From Clostridium brassicae (GTDB lineage: Bacteria; Bacillota; Clostridia; Clostridiales; Clostridiaceae): DNA of 64,000 nt. The stretch covers positions 30,231 to 94,230 of the forward strand of contig NZ_JAPQFJ010000017.1 in assembly GCF_026738875.1 (NCBI RefSeq), given 5' to 3'. The translations under genes were made by a program, and so were the position numbers. The notes beneath the pieces were generated by a model that searched no databases, was not told where the DNA came from, and saw only the letters and a list, made by a program, of their open reading frames with translations. This document shows, in pieces, positions 1-10,785 of this stretch (positions are counted from its first letter, which is position 1; each line of letters begins with the position of its first letter).

Positions 1-1996
1 CATTAGCTAAATCTGAAATAGAAGCATTTTGTTCTTCTACTGCAGCTGCAGTTTCTTCTGTCCCAGCGGCAGTTTCCTCTGAAATAGCAGATAGATTTTC
101 AATCATTGTAATAATTTCATTCTTTTTGTCTTTCATATTATTACCTGATTTATTTAGCTCTTCTACTACTTTTTTCATTTCATCAATGGCCATTGCAATA
201 CCTTCAAATTTCTCATTTGTATTTTCAACACTTTTAGTTTGTTCTTTTGTATTAGTACTTACTTTTTCCATACTTTGAACTGCTTTTTCCATCTGAATTG
301 CTAGTTCTTTAATTACTAAAGCAATTTCGTCTGTGAAGGCATTAGACTGTTCCGCTAATTTTCTAATTTCATCTGCGACTACCGCAAAACCTTTGCCTGA
401 TTCACCTGCCCTAGCTGCTTCAATAGCTGCATTTAAAGCAAGTAAGTTAGTTTGAGATGCAATATTTTTTATCATTTCACTAGCTGCTTCAATTTTCTCT
501 GCACTATTATTGCTATCAATAATAATTTTATAAACTTCCTTTGATATATTTTCACTATCCCTAGTTTTTGTTACTAAATTTTTTAATGTAGTTATTCCTT
601 CATTTTTTAAAGAGTCTACTTTTTCTATTGAATTGTTTAAGATAACCATAATCTGTTGATCGTTTGAAATAAGTTCTCCAAGCTCATTTATATTCATAGC
701 ACCATTTTCGGTTTGTTTCGCCTGAGTTTCTGCAGTGTTAGCCATTTCCTCCATAGTTTTAGAAATTTCATTTGCTGCTTCTGCAGTTTGTTGGCTAGTA
801 GAGGTAAGTTCTTCTGATGAAGCTGCTACATGTTCTGCGTTTTCTAAAGTTTTCTTAGCAAACTCCCTTAAATTTACAGTAATATTATTAAAAGCTCTTG
901 CTAATAATCCAATTTCGTCTTCCTTTTCAACTAACTCTTTTGATATATCTTTGGTAAAATCTAAATCTGCCATTTTGTGTCCATATTTTTCAAGAGCCTT
1001 AATAGGTTTTACTATAGCTTTTCCTATTAGGAAGATTAATGCTGCAATAATAATTGCGCCTATTACATAGCAAATAATAAGTAAGTTTCTTATCATAGAA
1101 ATTTTTTTATTAAACTCACTTTGATCTATTACTGCAGCAACAGACCAACCGTTAGATGATACAGGATAATAACCTACATATTTATTTTGATCTTTATAAG
1201 AATATATTCCTGTACCTTGCTTTTGAGCAACCATATTTTTCCCGATTTCACCCATTCCTCCATTTTCTTTTGTTATATTATTTTTTAAAACCATTTCTTT
1301 TGAAGGATGATATACTAATTCACCTTTTTTGCTTACTAGAAACACGAATCCAGTTTCACCGATTTTATATTTACCCATTATATTAGGTAATTCATCAAGG
1401 AGTATATCAACACCAACTACCCCTAAACTAGTTCCTTTTTTGTCATATATCACCTTTATAATACTAATTACCATCTTTCCGGTTACAGAATCTACATAAG
1501 GTTCCGTATAGAGTACCTCTTCAGGTTTTAATTTTAAAGCTTCCTTATACCAATCTTTTTCATTGATAATCCAATTTGCTGGAGAGTCCCACTGATCTTG
1601 AGTAACTAAATAGCTGGCATCATGTAATCCAATCCATACTAAAGAAACATTTTTGTCCGTCTCTTTTATTTGTTTTAAAGAGAGTATTACATCATTGTAA
1701 TTTGGATGATTTCGAATTTTGTCTTTAGTCTTTGCATCATTCATAAGTTTTATAACATCTTGATTTGTAGCCATTTGTCTTACTAAAACCTCATTTTTTT
1801 TAAAGAACTCGTTGTTCTGATTAGCGGCAGATTTAGCTTCTGTCAAAAGGTTTTCATAATTCATTTTGGTTACAATATCTTTAGTTTTTAATTCTAAAAA
1901 AATACCAGAAACTACAAAGACAACGAATACTGTTGTAAGTATATACAACATCATTTTGACAAAAATACTTTTTTTGATAACGTTTTTAACATGCAT
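1..1996 (-). CDS. Methyl-accepting chemotaxis protein (3' end outside window)
   Basis: Transmembrane chemoreceptor that would pass ligand signals to CheW/CheA. Translating the minus strand from the ATG at 1996, which follows a GGAGGG site, gives about 665 residues with no stop before the window edge, so the C terminus is missing. Visible parts are a membrane segment at about residues 13-34, an extracytoplasmic sensor of dCache type (about 35-300), a second membrane segment at about 303-327, a HAMP linker and the cytoplasmic signalling hairpin. The hairpin tip [15 protein letters not shown] followed by [18 protein letters not shown] is the MCP signature. The ligand cannot be read from sequence. 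It is divergent from a second MCP at 2436. Confidence 0.95.
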   Translation of the reverse strand, partial: MHVKNVIKKSIFVKMMLYILTTVFVVFVVSGIFLELKTKDIVTKMNYENLLTEAKSAANQNNEFFKKNEVLVRQMATNQDVIKLMNDAKTKDKIRNHPNYNDVILSLKQIKETDKNVSLVWIGLHDASYLVTQDQWDSPANWIINEKDWYKEALKLKPEEVLYTEPYVDSVTGKMVISIIKVIYDKKGTSLGVVGVDILLDELPNIMGKYKIGETGFVFLVSKKGELVYHPSKEMVLKNNITKENGGMGEIGKNMVAQKQGTGIYSYKDQNKYVGYYPVSSNGWSVAAVIDQSEFNKKISMIRNLLIICYVIGAIIIAALIFLIGKAIVKPIKALEKYGHKMADLDFTKDISKELVEKEDEIGLLARAFNNITVNLREFAKKTLENAEHVAASSEELTSTSQQTAEAANEISKTMEEMANTAETQAKQTENGAMNINELGELISNDQQIMVILNNSIEKVDSLKNEGITTLKNLVTKTRDSENISKEVYKIIIDSNNSAEKIEAASEMIKNIASQTNLLALNAAIEAARAGESGKGFAVVADEIRKLAEQSNAFTDEIALVIKELAIQMEKAVQSMEKVSTNTKEQTKSVENTNEKFEGIAMAIDEMKKVVEELNKSGNNMKDKKNEIITMIENLSAISEETAAGTEETAAAVEEQNASISDLAN

Positions 1997-2435
1997 ACCT
2001 TTTCCCTCCTTCATATTGGTAAATCTTAAGTTGTTTTACCTTTTAAATAAGGTTTTTGTCAAACTATTTTATGTTATTTATATTATATATTAGAAAAAAT
2101 ACAAAATAAATAATTTTATTTAAAAATATGTCTATTTTTCGGTAATAATTTAAAATAAATAGTATTTTATGTTTTATTTCACGATAAATTACCTAAATAA
2201 AATAGAATATGTAATAAAATCTTGATTTAATAAAATTTTTTTATGAATAATTATATATAATTCTATATTATAGAAAAAAATATAAATATAAGATATAATG
2301 GTATCAATAATATTGTTGAAAAAAGCATTCTTACAAAATACGCAAAATATAAAGAATTTTAATATTTTTTGGAATGAAAAATTTTCAAAATGGTTGAATG
2401 ATTAAAAAATATAAGATTAAAAGGGGAGATGTTAT
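1997..2435. other. Intergenic region between divergent MCP genes
   Basis: A 439-bp extremely AT-rich stretch holding the promoters of two divergent chemoreceptor genes. I see the two ribosome sites at its ends but no convincing sigma-D (TAAA-N15-GCCGATAA) promoter, no long palindrome and no open frame that looks coding. Confidence 0.5.
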
Positions 2436-4448
2436 GTGAAATCATTAAAAACCAAATTAATAGTTATATTTACATTAGTTATATTTGCTTTAACAGTAGG
2501 ATTAGGAGTTATATGTATGAATATTGTTAGCAATAATTTAACTAAGGATTGTTACAAGGACTTAAAAAATTTATCTGTGGAAAAAGCCAATTATATAAAA
2601 TCTAAGGTTGATGGTCAAATATTTTATATAGAAGCTATAGCGCAGGATGACAAAATTATTAATGAGAATATTCCTTGGGAGGAAAAGGTAGCTTATTTTG
2701 AAAAAGAAGCTAAAAGAGCTGGATATATGCGCTTTGCTTTTGCTGATAAAAATGGGAATGCTACTGTATTTAATAAACAAAGGGATACTGTAAATGTTAA
2801 AGATAGGGATTATTATCAAAAAGCTATCTCAGGTAAATCAGCTATATCAGATGTTATTATAAGTGGTGTAACAAAAGAACCAATAGCTGTTGTTGCATCA
2901 CCTGTTGTAAAAGATGGTAAAATTTATGGAGTTTTTTATGGGGTAAGAGAAGGAACTTTTTTAAATGATGTTATTAGTAAAATTAAATATGGACAAACAG
3001 GATTCGGGATTATTATAAATGATAAAGGAACAACAGTTGGACATGCTAATAAAGAACTTGTTTTAAAGCAAAGTAATACTATAGAAATTGCAAAAAAAGA
3101 TACAGCTTTTAAAAGTTTAGCAGATTTGATACAAAATATAATTTCAAAGAAAGAAGTTGGTAATGGAGATTATAGTTATAAAGGAATAAAAAACTCAGTG
3201 GGGTTTTCTCCTATAGAAGGAACTTCGTGGACTGTGGTATTTGGAGTAGAAACATCTGAGGCATTAAGTGAAGTACAAGACATTAGAAATATTATTCTTA
3301 TATTATCTATAATAATAATAACAATAGGAGGTATAATTACTTATTTTGTTAGTAAGACTATATCAAAACCAATTGTTGCTACAACAACTGCAATGAATAA
3401 ATTAGCTAAACTTGATTTTATATATGATGAAAACCATCCGTGTTTAAAATATATAAATAACAAGGATGAAATAGGAAATATGGTAAATGCTATAGTGCAG
3501 ATGGAAAAAAATATTAGAGAATTTATTCAAAATACTTCTTCAACAATACAACAAGTATCTGCTTCTTCACAAGAACTAACAGCTACATCACAACAATCAG
3601 CTACAGCTGCTCAAGAAGTAGCAAAGACTATAGAAGATATAGCAAATGGTGCAGGAAATCAAGCAAAGGATACAGAAACAGCAGCTTTAAGTGTAGAAGA
3701 TATGGAAAGATTGCTAGAAGAAAATAAAGAATACGTAAAAGAATTAAATGATGCAGCAAAAAATATAGAAAAAGAAAAGGAAGAAGGCTTTAGTATATTA
3801 AAAGACCTTATTTCAAAGACAAAAGAAAGTAATGATGCATCAAAAGATATATATGAAACTATACTTAGTAATAATAAAAGTGCAGAAAAGATAGAAGAAG
3901 CTAGTATTATGATTCAATCAATAGCAGAACAAACAAATCTATTAGCTTTAAATGCAGCAATTGAAGCAGCACGAGCAGGTGAACATGGAAAAGGATTTGC
4001 AGTAGTAGCGGAAGAAATAAGAAAACTAGCTGAAGAATCTAATAACTTTACAGAGGAAATAAAAAAGGTAATAGAAGAATTAAAAGAAAAATCTCAAAAT
4101 GCAGTAGATATAATAGAAGAAGTAAAAGGAATATCAGAGGCACAATCAGAAAGTGTAGGAAAAACAAAAGAAAAATTTGATAGAATAGCATCTTCTATAG
4201 AAGTTACTAATAATGTTATAGAAAAGTTAAATGAATCAGCGGGAGTTATGAATCAAAATAAAGATAAGCTTGTAGAAATAATGCAAAATTTATCAGCAAT
4301 AGCAGAAGAAAATGCAGCGGGAACAGAACAATCTTTAGCATCTATAGAAGAGCAGTCATTAAGTATAGAGAAAATAGCAAATGCTAGTGAAAGATTAGCA
4401 CACATTGCACAGGAATTACAGAATATTATTAATGAGTTTAAAGTGTGA
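2436..4448 (+). CDS. Methyl-accepting chemotaxis protein
   Basis: Complete chemoreceptor of 670 residues. The start is GTG at 2436 after AAGGGGAG; the ATG two bases upstream is out of frame and closes at once (ATGTGA). Membrane segments lie at about residues 7-28 and 283-305, enclosing a dCache-like sensor with the pattern [14 protein letters not shown] and a [10 protein letters not shown] strand, which are typical of Cache domains. A HAMP linker follows (about 306-365), then the signalling domain with tip [18 protein letters not shown]. It is only distantly similar to the divergent receptor at 1996, so this is a pair of different receptors and not a fresh duplication. A strong hairpin terminator follows at 4455. 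Ligand unknown. Confidence 0.96.
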   Translation: MKSLKTKLIVIFTLVIFALTVGLGVICMNIVSNNLTKDCYKDLKNLSVEKANYIKSKVDGQIFYIEAIAQDDKIINENIPWEEKVAYFEKEAKRAGYMRFAFADKNGNATVFNKQRDTVNVKDRDYYQKAISGKSAISDVIISGVTKEPIAVVASPVVKDGKIYGVFYGVREGTFLNDVISKIKYGQTGFGIIINDKGTTVGHANKELVLKQSNTIEIAKKDTAFKSLADLIQNIISKKEVGNGDYSYKGIKNSVGFSPIEGTSWTVVFGVETSEALSEVQDIRNIILILSIIIITIGGIITYFVSKTISKPIVATTTAMNKLAKLDFIYDENHPCLKYINNKDEIGNMVNAIVQMEKNIREFIQNTSSTIQQVSASSQELTATSQQSATAAQEVAKTIEDIANGAGNQAKDTETAALSVEDMERLLEENKEYVKELNDAAKNIEKEKEEGFSILKDLISKTKESNDASKDIYETILSNNKSAEKIEEASIMIQSIAEQTNLLALNAAIEAARAGEHGKGFAVVAEEIRKLAEESNNFTEEIKKVIEELKEKSQNAVDIIEEVKGISEAQSESVGKTKEKFDRIASSIEVTNNVIEKLNESAGVMNQNKDKLVEIMQNLSAIAEENAAGTEQSLASIEEQSLSIEKIANASERLAHIAQELQNIINEFKV

Positions 4449-4454
4449 ACTTAA

Positions 4455-4491
4455 AAAGAGGATGTAGGTTAAAAAAACCTACATCCTCTTT
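4455..4491. terminator. Bidirectional intrinsic terminator
   Basis: Perfect 16-bp inverted arms (4455-4470 and 4476-4491) around an AAAAA loop, with A and T runs at both ends. It lies between the convergent MCP gene and the secreted repeat protein gene and can serve both. Confidence 0.9.
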
Positions 4492-4536
4492 ACTTATTAT
4501 AATTTACACAAATCTATGGACAGTTTAAAATTTAAT

Positions 4537-5832
4537 TTATTTAATTTCAAATGGAACTCTTGTTGCTTGGCTAAGTACTGATCCGTTATCTGATTTTACA
4601 TCTTTACTTATAAATAGAGTGTATTTTTTCCCTTTTATATAATTCTCTACTGGTGTAATTTTAATTGCTCCTGTTTCTTTATCAAAAGCTATTTTAGTTT
4701 CAACAAGAGTATTATCAGAATCAACTACAAATATATTTTTTCCGTTAAATGATTCTAATTTAAGATTTTTATTAAATCTTATTGTCCAAGTTTTATTAGT
4801 TTCAACTGATTTATTTTTAGGAGTATACTCTTTTTGTTCAGCTATTTTATTTTTTAATTTTTCCAAAACAGGACTTTGGAAATTTTTTAATTTTTCCACG
4901 TTATCAGAAATATCTTTTTTTAGTTTAACTATTCTATCAACTATTTTAGCATATTCTTCACTAGTTTTATCAAGTTTACCTGATGGAGAATTTAATTGTT
5001 TCTTTATTGATTCAATTCTATTATTTAATGAATTTAGTTTTCCAATAAAGCTATAGCCACATATATTTTCTTCTTCCTCAGTATTTTCTTCTGTAACATC
5101 TGATACTTCCTCATTTATAGCATCTTGATCTTCTTCGGTAACGGTTTCTGTATCTGTGTTTTCTAATATTGGATTTTCTTCACTAGTTGTAGTAACTACA
5201 TCCTCTGTAGTTTGATTTTCTACTTCATTATTAAGTTCTTCTTGATCTACTGTAGCTTGGTTTTCGGATTCTTCAGTGATTATTTCTTGATTTACTGGAT
5301 CTTGGCTTTCTACATCTTGATTAGTTTCTTCTTGATTTATTGGATCTTGGCTTTCTATATCTTGATTAGTTTCTTCTTGATTTATTGGATCTTGGCTTTC
5401 TATATCTTGATTAGTTTCTTCTTGATTTACTGGATCTTGGCTTTCTACATCTTGATTAGTTTCTTCTTGACTTACTGGATCTTGGCTTTCTACTTCTTGA
5501 TTATTTTCTTCTTCATTTACTACATCTTGGTTTTCTGTATCCTGGTTAGTTTCTTCTTGATCGACCTCGTCTTGATTCTGTGCTTCTGTACTAAAATATT
5601 TATTAATTCTTTCTGACGTGTATTTGATATCCTTTTCAATTTTATCTAATTTAATATTTATTTTTTGTAATTCCATTGCCATTTTGTCATTCTTTTTCTG
5701 TTTAAGCATTTCCTCAGTTTTACTATTTTTCTGTTGAATTTTGGGCATTGGTTTTGCTGAAGCTATTGTAGAAAATGAGAATGTAAGTATTAATGCTCCG
5801 ACAAATCCTTTTATTTTGACAATTTTTTTCAT
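4537..5832 (-). CDS. Secreted acidic tandem-repeat protein with C-terminal Ig-like domain
   Basis: 431 residues. An N-terminal signal peptide ends near residue 26 (IASA before KPMP). Residues 45-85 are a Lys/Glu-rich helix, probably coiled coil. Residues about 90-200 carry a 15-residue Gln/Glu/Asp/Asn-rich repeat (consensus QEETNQDIESQDPIN), followed by more acidic low-complexity sequence. A second helical stretch lies at about 260-335. The last 90 residues (ETNKTWTIRFNKNL to PFEIK) look like the SbsA/Big_5 type of bacterial Ig-like domain found on surface proteins. No LPXTG or SLH anchor is seen, so it is either released or bound by another means. Start ATG follows GGGAGG. Function unknown; a flexible surface or spacer role is inference. 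Confidence 0.8.
   Translation of the reverse strand: MKKIVKIKGFVGALILTFSFSTIASAKPMPKIQQKNSKTEEMLKQKKNDKMAMELQKINIKLDKIEKDIKYTSERINKYFSTEAQNQDEVDQEETNQDTENQDVVNEEENNQEVESQDPVSQEETNQDVESQDPVNQEETNQDIESQDPINQEETNQDIESQDPINQEETNQDVESQDPVNQEIITEESENQATVDQEELNNEVENQTTEDVVTTTSEENPILENTDTETVTEEDQDAINEEVSDVTEENTEEEENICGYSFIGKLNSLNNRIESIKKQLNSPSGKLDKTSEEYAKIVDRIVKLKKDISDNVEKLKNFQSPVLEKLKNKIAEQKEYTPKNKSVETNKTWTIRFNKNLKLESFNGKNIFVVDSDNTLVETKIAFDKETGAIKITPVENYIKGKKYTLFISKDVKSDNGSVLSQATRVPFEIK
5241..5555 (-). repeat. 45-bp coding tandem repeat
   Basis: Seven 45-bp units in register: five close copies at 5286-5510 and one diverged copy on either side (5241-5285 and 5511-5555). Each codes one 15-residue unit of the secreted protein. 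The copies at 5331-5375 and 5376-5420 are almost identical, pointing to recent slippage or unequal crossing-over, so copy number should vary between strains. Confidence 0.9.
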
Positions 5833-6396
5833 TTTATAACCTCCCTTAGTAATTATTAGTTAAAAAATAATTTACATTATTAATTATCGTTAAAAAAATT
5901 TTTAAATTTAATTATTTTTTAAAAATTAAATATATTTTTTAGTTTAATTAACTTTTATAAAATAACAATTTTGATTATTGTTACAATACCTAAAGGTAAA
6001 GAATATAAAAATCAAAAACAAAATACAAAACTTAACAGTCAATATAAGTAAGAATATGTAATTATATAAGATAAGAGTTAGAGTATAATCAACATATAAA
6101 TTTATTTAGAATATCTCAATATTTTGTCAAGAGCTATTTTAGTAAAACAAAGCAAAATGAAGATATTGTCAGAAAAGTATAAAAATAGATAGATTTAAAT
6201 GATTACATGAATTAAATTGAATTAAATCCAATTTTTATCATTTAATATACAATGTTATAATAAAAATTGTAATTAGGAAAACGATTAATTAATAAATTAT
6301 AAATATTAATTAGTGTTTTAAAAGTTATGAAATGTTTCCCAAATATTATAAATATGTCAAGTGGAGTAATAAATAATTATAAAGGAGGAAACTTTT
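5833..6396. other. Divergent intergenic region upstream of chitinase
   Basis: 564 bp, AT-rich, no plausible gene. An extended -10 promoter (TGTTATAAT) is at 6253-6261. An imperfect inverted repeat at 6278-6319 (arms AAAACGATTAATTAAT and ATTAATTAGTGTTTT) lies just downstream of the expected start site and could be an operator or a leader hairpin. Within its left arm, GGAAAACGATTAA weakly resembles a catabolite-response element. Confidence 0.45.
6253..6261 (+). promoter_or_regulatory. Extended -10 promoter of chitinase gene
   Basis: TGTTATAAT matches the TGnTATAAT extended -10 consensus exactly. No good -35 is seen 17 bp upstream, which is tolerated by extended -10 promoters. The leader to the start codon would be about 130 nt. 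Confidence 0.5.
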
Positions 6397-8610
6397 ATGA
6401 CAAATTGTAAAAAAAATAAGCTAAAAGGGTATATGGGGTGGATTCTATCTTTATTTATCTTGTTTAGCATTATTTCTGTGAGAGGGGGGGATGTTAAAGC
6501 CAGTGAGAATAATCAATCTAAAAAAAGAGTTGTAGCCTATTTTACAGAATGGAGTGTTTATGGAGGACATAATAATTACAAGATATCTGACGTGCCTTGG
6601 GATAAAGTTACTCATATAAATTATGCATTTGCAACCATAAAAAACAATAAGATTGCTTTGTTTGATAAATGGGCTGCTACCGAAATGAATTTTGGTGATG
6701 GTTGGGATTCACCTTATAATGGCAATCTTGGACAGATAAAAAAATACAAGAAGTTATATCCAAATGTAAAAGTGCTTATATCTATAGGTGGATGGAGTCA
6801 ATCAGCCGGATTTAATGGTGTAGCAAAAACTCCAGAAAACAGAAAAATTTTTTCTGATAGTGTTGTAGAATTTATTCGTCAGTGGAATTTAGATGGAGCT
6901 GACATAGACTGGGAATATCCTACTTTTAAAAGAGAAGGAGATACTATAGATAATCCTAATGACCAAGGAACACCTTGGGCAGATGAAGGAGAAAAACAAA
7001 CCTTTACACTTCTTTTAAAGGACTTAAGAGAAGCATTAAATAATGCTGGCAGAGAAGATAATAAATACTATGAACTTACTGCTGCAGTTGGATGTGGAAA
7101 AGATAAAATAGAGAAGACTGAACCTGAAAAATATTCAGAATATTTAGATTTTATAAACATTATGACATATGATATGAATGGTGCTTGGGAAAATGTAACA
7201 GGGCATCAATCACCTTTATATAAAAATCCTTATGATAATCATGAGAATCAGTTAGTAAGAGAGTATTATAATGTAGATACAGCAATGAAGTTATTTGAAT
7301 CTTATGGTATACCAAAAGACAAACTTGTAGTTGGATCGCCATATTATTCTCGTGGATGGAAAGGCGTAAAAAATGACGGACCTATAAAGGAACTTCCAGG
7401 GTTATTTGCTACAGCAACTGGTGGAGCAAAAGGAACATGGGATGGTGGACGTGCAGCAGGATGCAATCCGTATCATTATATAAAAGGCACTTTAGAGAAA
7501 GATTCATCTTTTAAAAAATACAGAGACCCTTATTCAAAAGTTCCTTATTTATATAGTGAATCCAAAGGAGAAATGTATACTTATGAAGATGAGATTTCTT
7601 TAGGTGAAAAAGTTAAATATGTAAAAGATAACAATTATGGTGGAATAATTTTCTGGGAATTAGCAGGAGATGCGCCTCTAAAAGGAAGCAGTTTAACAGA
7701 TGTCATTTATAAAGGATTTTTTGGAGGTGGAGATATACCTTCAGACGACAAATTACCTGAAGCGCCAGTATTATCTTTGAAAAATAATGATACCTATGGA
7801 AATTATGATATTAATATAGCTATACCAGCAGCTAGTAGAGGCGATAAAGTTAAGTTATATGAAAATAATGAATTGATTTTAGAAGAAAAGTTAAGTGATT
7901 CATCTTCTAAAGATATAATAAAAAATTTCAAGGAAAAGAAAAAAGGAACATATACTTATACTGCAGAGATTATCAATAAGTATGGTAGTTCTAAAGGCAA
8001 CAGTATAGTAGTAGAAGTATTAGATCCTAATGCTTTAATTGCACCTGTTATTTCTGTAGATAAGGAAATTAACATAGGAAATTACAAAATATCTATAGAA
8101 GTTTTAGAAAATAATAAAGGTAACTTAATTAAACTATATGAAAATGGAGTAGAGGTTTTAAGCGAGAGTATTGATGGGTTAAATAAAAAAGTGTTTACTA
8201 AAGAATTCAAAGGTAAAAAAATAGGAGAATACACTTATAAAGCGGAGATAGTAGGAAAAGACAATAAGATAGAAAGTAATACTTTAAAAGTAATTGTAAA
8301 AGAAGATAATCCATCATCTAAAGAAAAACCAGCAAAACCAGTATTAACTCATGATAACTGGGAAAATAAAGATAGTTATAATATTACTATGAATATGTGG
8401 TGGGGAGTTAATGGAGACAAAATAAGATTATATGAGAATGGGGTTTTAGTTAGTGAAGCCAATTTAGTTTCTAATACTCCTCAAGCTCAGACGTATAGCT
8501 TCAAAGTAACTGAAAGAAAGACTGGTAAATATACCTACTATGTAGAGCTTATTAATGAAGCTGGTGCAACTAGAAGTGATGATTTAGTTGTAAATGTAAC
8601 TGGAAAGTAA
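6397..8610 (+). CDS. Secreted GH18 chitinase with three C-terminal accessory modules
   Basis: 737 residues; hydrolyses chitin outside the cell. A signal peptide ends near residue 35 (VKA before SENN). The GH18 barrel spans about 43-450 and shows SIGGWSQ, the catalytic DGADIDWEYP (general acid Glu173), MTYDMNG and the closing FWELAGD tryptophan strand. After it come three similar beta modules of about 85 residues (about 460-545, 555-640, 650-737), each with the pattern KLYENG then TYTYxAEI; these resemble modules of other clostridial chitinases and probably bind chitin. The third module is the form shared with the protein encoded at 8753-10759. ATG follows AAAGGAGG. It ends at a strong terminator at 8637. 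Confidence 0.94.
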   Translation: MTNCKKNKLKGYMGWILSLFILFSIISVRGGDVKASENNQSKKRVVAYFTEWSVYGGHNNYKISDVPWDKVTHINYAFATIKNNKIALFDKWAATEMNFGDGWDSPYNGNLGQIKKYKKLYPNVKVLISIGGWSQSAGFNGVAKTPENRKIFSDSVVEFIRQWNLDGADIDWEYPTFKREGDTIDNPNDQGTPWADEGEKQTFTLLLKDLREALNNAGREDNKYYELTAAVGCGKDKIEKTEPEKYSEYLDFINIMTYDMNGAWENVTGHQSPLYKNPYDNHENQLVREYYNVDTAMKLFESYGIPKDKLVVGSPYYSRGWKGVKNDGPIKELPGLFATATGGAKGTWDGGRAAGCNPYHYIKGTLEKDSSFKKYRDPYSKVPYLYSESKGEMYTYEDEISLGEKVKYVKDNNYGGIIFWELAGDAPLKGSSLTDVIYKGFFGGGDIPSDDKLPEAPVLSLKNNDTYGNYDINIAIPAASRGDKVKLYENNELILEEKLSDSSSKDIIKNFKEKKKGTYTYTAEIINKYGSSKGNSIVVEVLDPNALIAPVISVDKEINIGNYKISIEVLENNKGNLIKLYENGVEVLSESIDGLNKKVFTKEFKGKKIGEYTYKAEIVGKDNKIESNTLKVIVKEDNPSSKEKPAKPVLTHDNWENKDSYNITMNMWWGVNGDKIRLYENGVLVSEANLVSNTPQAQTYSFKVTERKTGKYTYYVELINEAGATRSDDLVVNVTGK

Positions 8611-8636
8611 TAAATAAAGTAGCTAGATTTAATATA

Positions 8637-8674
8637 AAAAGCTCTTAAGTGTAAAAATGCACTTAAGAGCTTTT
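8637..8674. terminator. Bidirectional intrinsic terminator
   Basis: 15-bp perfect arms AAAAGCTCTTAAGTG / CACTTAAGAGCTTTT with an 8-nt loop, between the convergent chitinase and the 8753-10759 gene. Confidence 0.9.
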
Positions 8675-8752
8675 ATATTTTAACACACAATAATTGTTGT
8701 ACTATCTAACAGCATAGTAACTAGATCTTACACAATAATATTGGTAAATTAA

Positions 8753-10759
8753 CTAGCCAATATTATTAGCTGAGTTTATTTGTTCTATCCATGAAGGTCC
8801 AGATGGAGCAGGTTGTTTGTTTTCAGGAAGATGCTTTTCACAAACTCTTAGAAGTGTTAAGAAATCATACCTTAAAGATACATGGTCTCCACCCCAATGC
8901 TTAGAAAGTACATCATAAGCTTTTTTAACATCCTCTTTCATAGCATTCCATTCATCATCACTTGGTATGCTTCTTCCATAATATAATCTTAATTCTTTGA
9001 AGTAGTTTTCCATATCACTCCAAGTTATTTCAGCATCATAGAAGTTTTCTGTTTCTGAATCCATGGCTTTGATAACATTTTCGATATTTTCAATATGATT
9101 AGCAAATCCAGAGAGATTAAACTCTTTATTTATGTCAGAGGAGTTAATAAGCTGATCTCTATGCTCTGTGAATAATTTTCTTTGAAGTAAGCCATAAACA
9201 CCTCTATTGTAAGCATTATCAACTAAAACGAATTCTGCCCAAGGATCTTTACATTGCTTTAAGCAACCTTTAAAATCATTATTTGGGATAGCATATAAAA
9301 GTTCTCTTGTCATTGTAAGACTCATGTAAGAAGACATAGCAGCATGCACATAAGATGGATCATCAGGTTCACCAGTTTTTAAAGTTACATAATTTCCGTG
9401 TTCTGCTGAATCAGGAAAATAATCAGGGTATTGTTTTTTTATTTCGTTAAAGTTACCTTTTTCTTGTTGAAAAGGACCATCTGGATGTTTCTTTTGAATC
9501 GGCCATGACCAATCTTCGCCATCAATTGTAACAATATTTTCTGTGTAACCGGACTTTAAGGGAGCTAGTCCACAAGTGAAGTTTTCTTTTATTGACAAAC
9601 CAATCATAAAGTTTGGATTTAATCCAAAATACTCAGTGCCTGTACCAATTCCCATAGCTAAGTACTTAGAAGGCATCCAGATTCTTAAACCATCTACGCC
9701 ATTTACAGGAACAGGCATTTTCTTTGGAAGTGGTAGTACAAGTTGAGTACTTGATGCTGGATTATCATACATAAGTTTATTTCCAGTATTAACTTTAACT
9801 TTAGGATTATAGTAATCATCTTTGTTAGATATTAAATCCTTTTCATTTAAATCAGGTTTATTTTTAGTAAAGCTTGCAGGAAGAGAAGCAAAAGTAGGAT
9901 AAGAAATATCTCCTCTAATTAAGTTTGAATTAAAGTTTGTAGGTACTTTTGAAGAGTTTTTTTTGCCTTTAACCACAAATATTCTAGTAGTATCATAAGG
10001 TAAAAATCTTTCTTCTTGTTTTACATTAATAATTACCTTTTTACCATCTTGTTTAAAAGAGGCTGCATTAGAAATTGAGGTTATTTCATTATCAGTTTCA
10101 AAAGACATTCCCCATAAAGAAAAACTACTACCTTCCCATACATACTTTTTATTAGGATTTGAAACAAATACTGCCCACTCAAAATTGGTATCGTCTTCAT
10201 TTAAAACAGTATATCCTACAGCAGGTTCTCCACTAGCAGATTCAGGTAGTGGAACTTCGATAGGCTTATCATTCTTAGTTACTTCATGAACTATAGTATT
10301 TTGGGATTTTGTAACACCAGCTGAATTTATAAGTTCAGCAGTATACTTATATGTTCCATTGCTTTTATCAGTAAATTTAACTTCAGCATGTTGGGCATTT
10401 GGTGAATTGTTTACAAGCTTAACTTCTTTGACTAATTTGCCATTTTCGTAAAGTTTCCAAACATCACCATTAGTACCATACCACAGATTCATTGAAATTG
10501 TGTAATTTGGAGAACCATCCCAGTTATCTTTAGAAATTTGGAAAGTAGCAGGAGCACTAGTTTCGGTACTTAAAATTTTTGAATTCCCCTTTAAAGTATT
10601 AAGTATATAAGAATTATCATTGGATGTAACTTGTGCTTTAGCATCTTTTTCCCATTGAGTTTTTTCTAAAGCACAAACAGGTGTAGATGCACCTAATAAT
10701 ATAGCTGCTGAAAGAGCTAAGGCATTTGCTTTCTTAACAGATTTAAATTTATTATTCAA
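8753..10759 (-). CDS. Secreted chitin-binding-module protein with putative lysozyme-like domain
   Basis: 668 residues from TTG at 10759. The longer frame opens with GTG at 10768, but that codon lies inside the AAGGAGGTG ribosome site, so TTG 8 nt downstream is preferred. A signal peptide is evident (LGASTPVCA before LEKTQ). Residues about 65-165 repeat the third accessory module of the neighbouring chitinase (DNW...YTISMNLWYG...KLYENGK...KYTAELINSAG). A second beta region follows (about 175-270). The rest, about 330-668, contains YFGLNPNFMIGLSIKENF, which recalls the catalytic-glutamate helix of lysozyme-superfamily (GH23-like) enzymes. I infer, without proof, a secreted hydrolase of chitin or peptidoglycan. 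Convergent with the chitinase gene, so the two are likely functionally linked. Confidence 0.7.
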   Translation of the reverse strand: MNNKFKSVKKANALALSAAILLGASTPVCALEKTQWEKDAKAQVTSNDNSYILNTLKGNSKILSTETSAPATFQISKDNWDGSPNYTISMNLWYGTNGDVWKLYENGKLVKEVKLVNNSPNAQHAEVKFTDKSNGTYKYTAELINSAGVTKSQNTIVHEVTKNDKPIEVPLPESASGEPAVGYTVLNEDDTNFEWAVFVSNPNKKYVWEGSSFSLWGMSFETDNEITSISNAASFKQDGKKVIINVKQEERFLPYDTTRIFVVKGKKNSSKVPTNFNSNLIRGDISYPTFASLPASFTKNKPDLNEKDLISNKDDYYNPKVKVNTGNKLMYDNPASSTQLVLPLPKKMPVPVNGVDGLRIWMPSKYLAMGIGTGTEYFGLNPNFMIGLSIKENFTCGLAPLKSGYTENIVTIDGEDWSWPIQKKHPDGPFQQEKGNFNEIKKQYPDYFPDSAEHGNYVTLKTGEPDDPSYVHAAMSSYMSLTMTRELLYAIPNNDFKGCLKQCKDPWAEFVLVDNAYNRGVYGLLQRKLFTEHRDQLINSSDINKEFNLSGFANHIENIENVIKAMDSETENFYDAEITWSDMENYFKELRLYYGRSIPSDDEWNAMKEDVKKAYDVLSKHWGGDHVSLRYDFLTLLRVCEKHLPENKQPAPSGPSWIEQINSANNIG

Positions 10760-10785
10760 AAAAAACACCTCCTTATATTACCTAC

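Noticed and set aside
1156..1386. Plus-strand open frames inside the first MCP gene
   Set aside because: Antisense shadows of the clearly coding minus-strand chemoreceptor.
2119..2190. Possible sigma-D promoters for the MCP genes (TTCGGTAA and CACGATAA)
   Set aside because: -10-like elements are present but no TAAA lies at 15 bp; spacing or -35 is wrong in each case.
5241..5555. Regular repeats that could suggest a CRISPR array
   Set aside because: Units are head-to-tail 45-bp coding repeats without unique spacers, in frame inside a secreted protein gene.
5212..5616. Plus-strand open frame with repeated FFLIYWILAFYILIS, looking like a membrane protein
   Set aside because: It is the exact antisense of the 45-bp repeat array of the secreted protein; no ribosome site, and hydrophobicity is a by-product of reading Gln/Asp/Asn codons backwards.
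10760..10768. GTG start for the secreted module protein
   Set aside because: The GTG is part of the AAGGAGGTG ribosome site; TTG at 10759 is correctly spaced.
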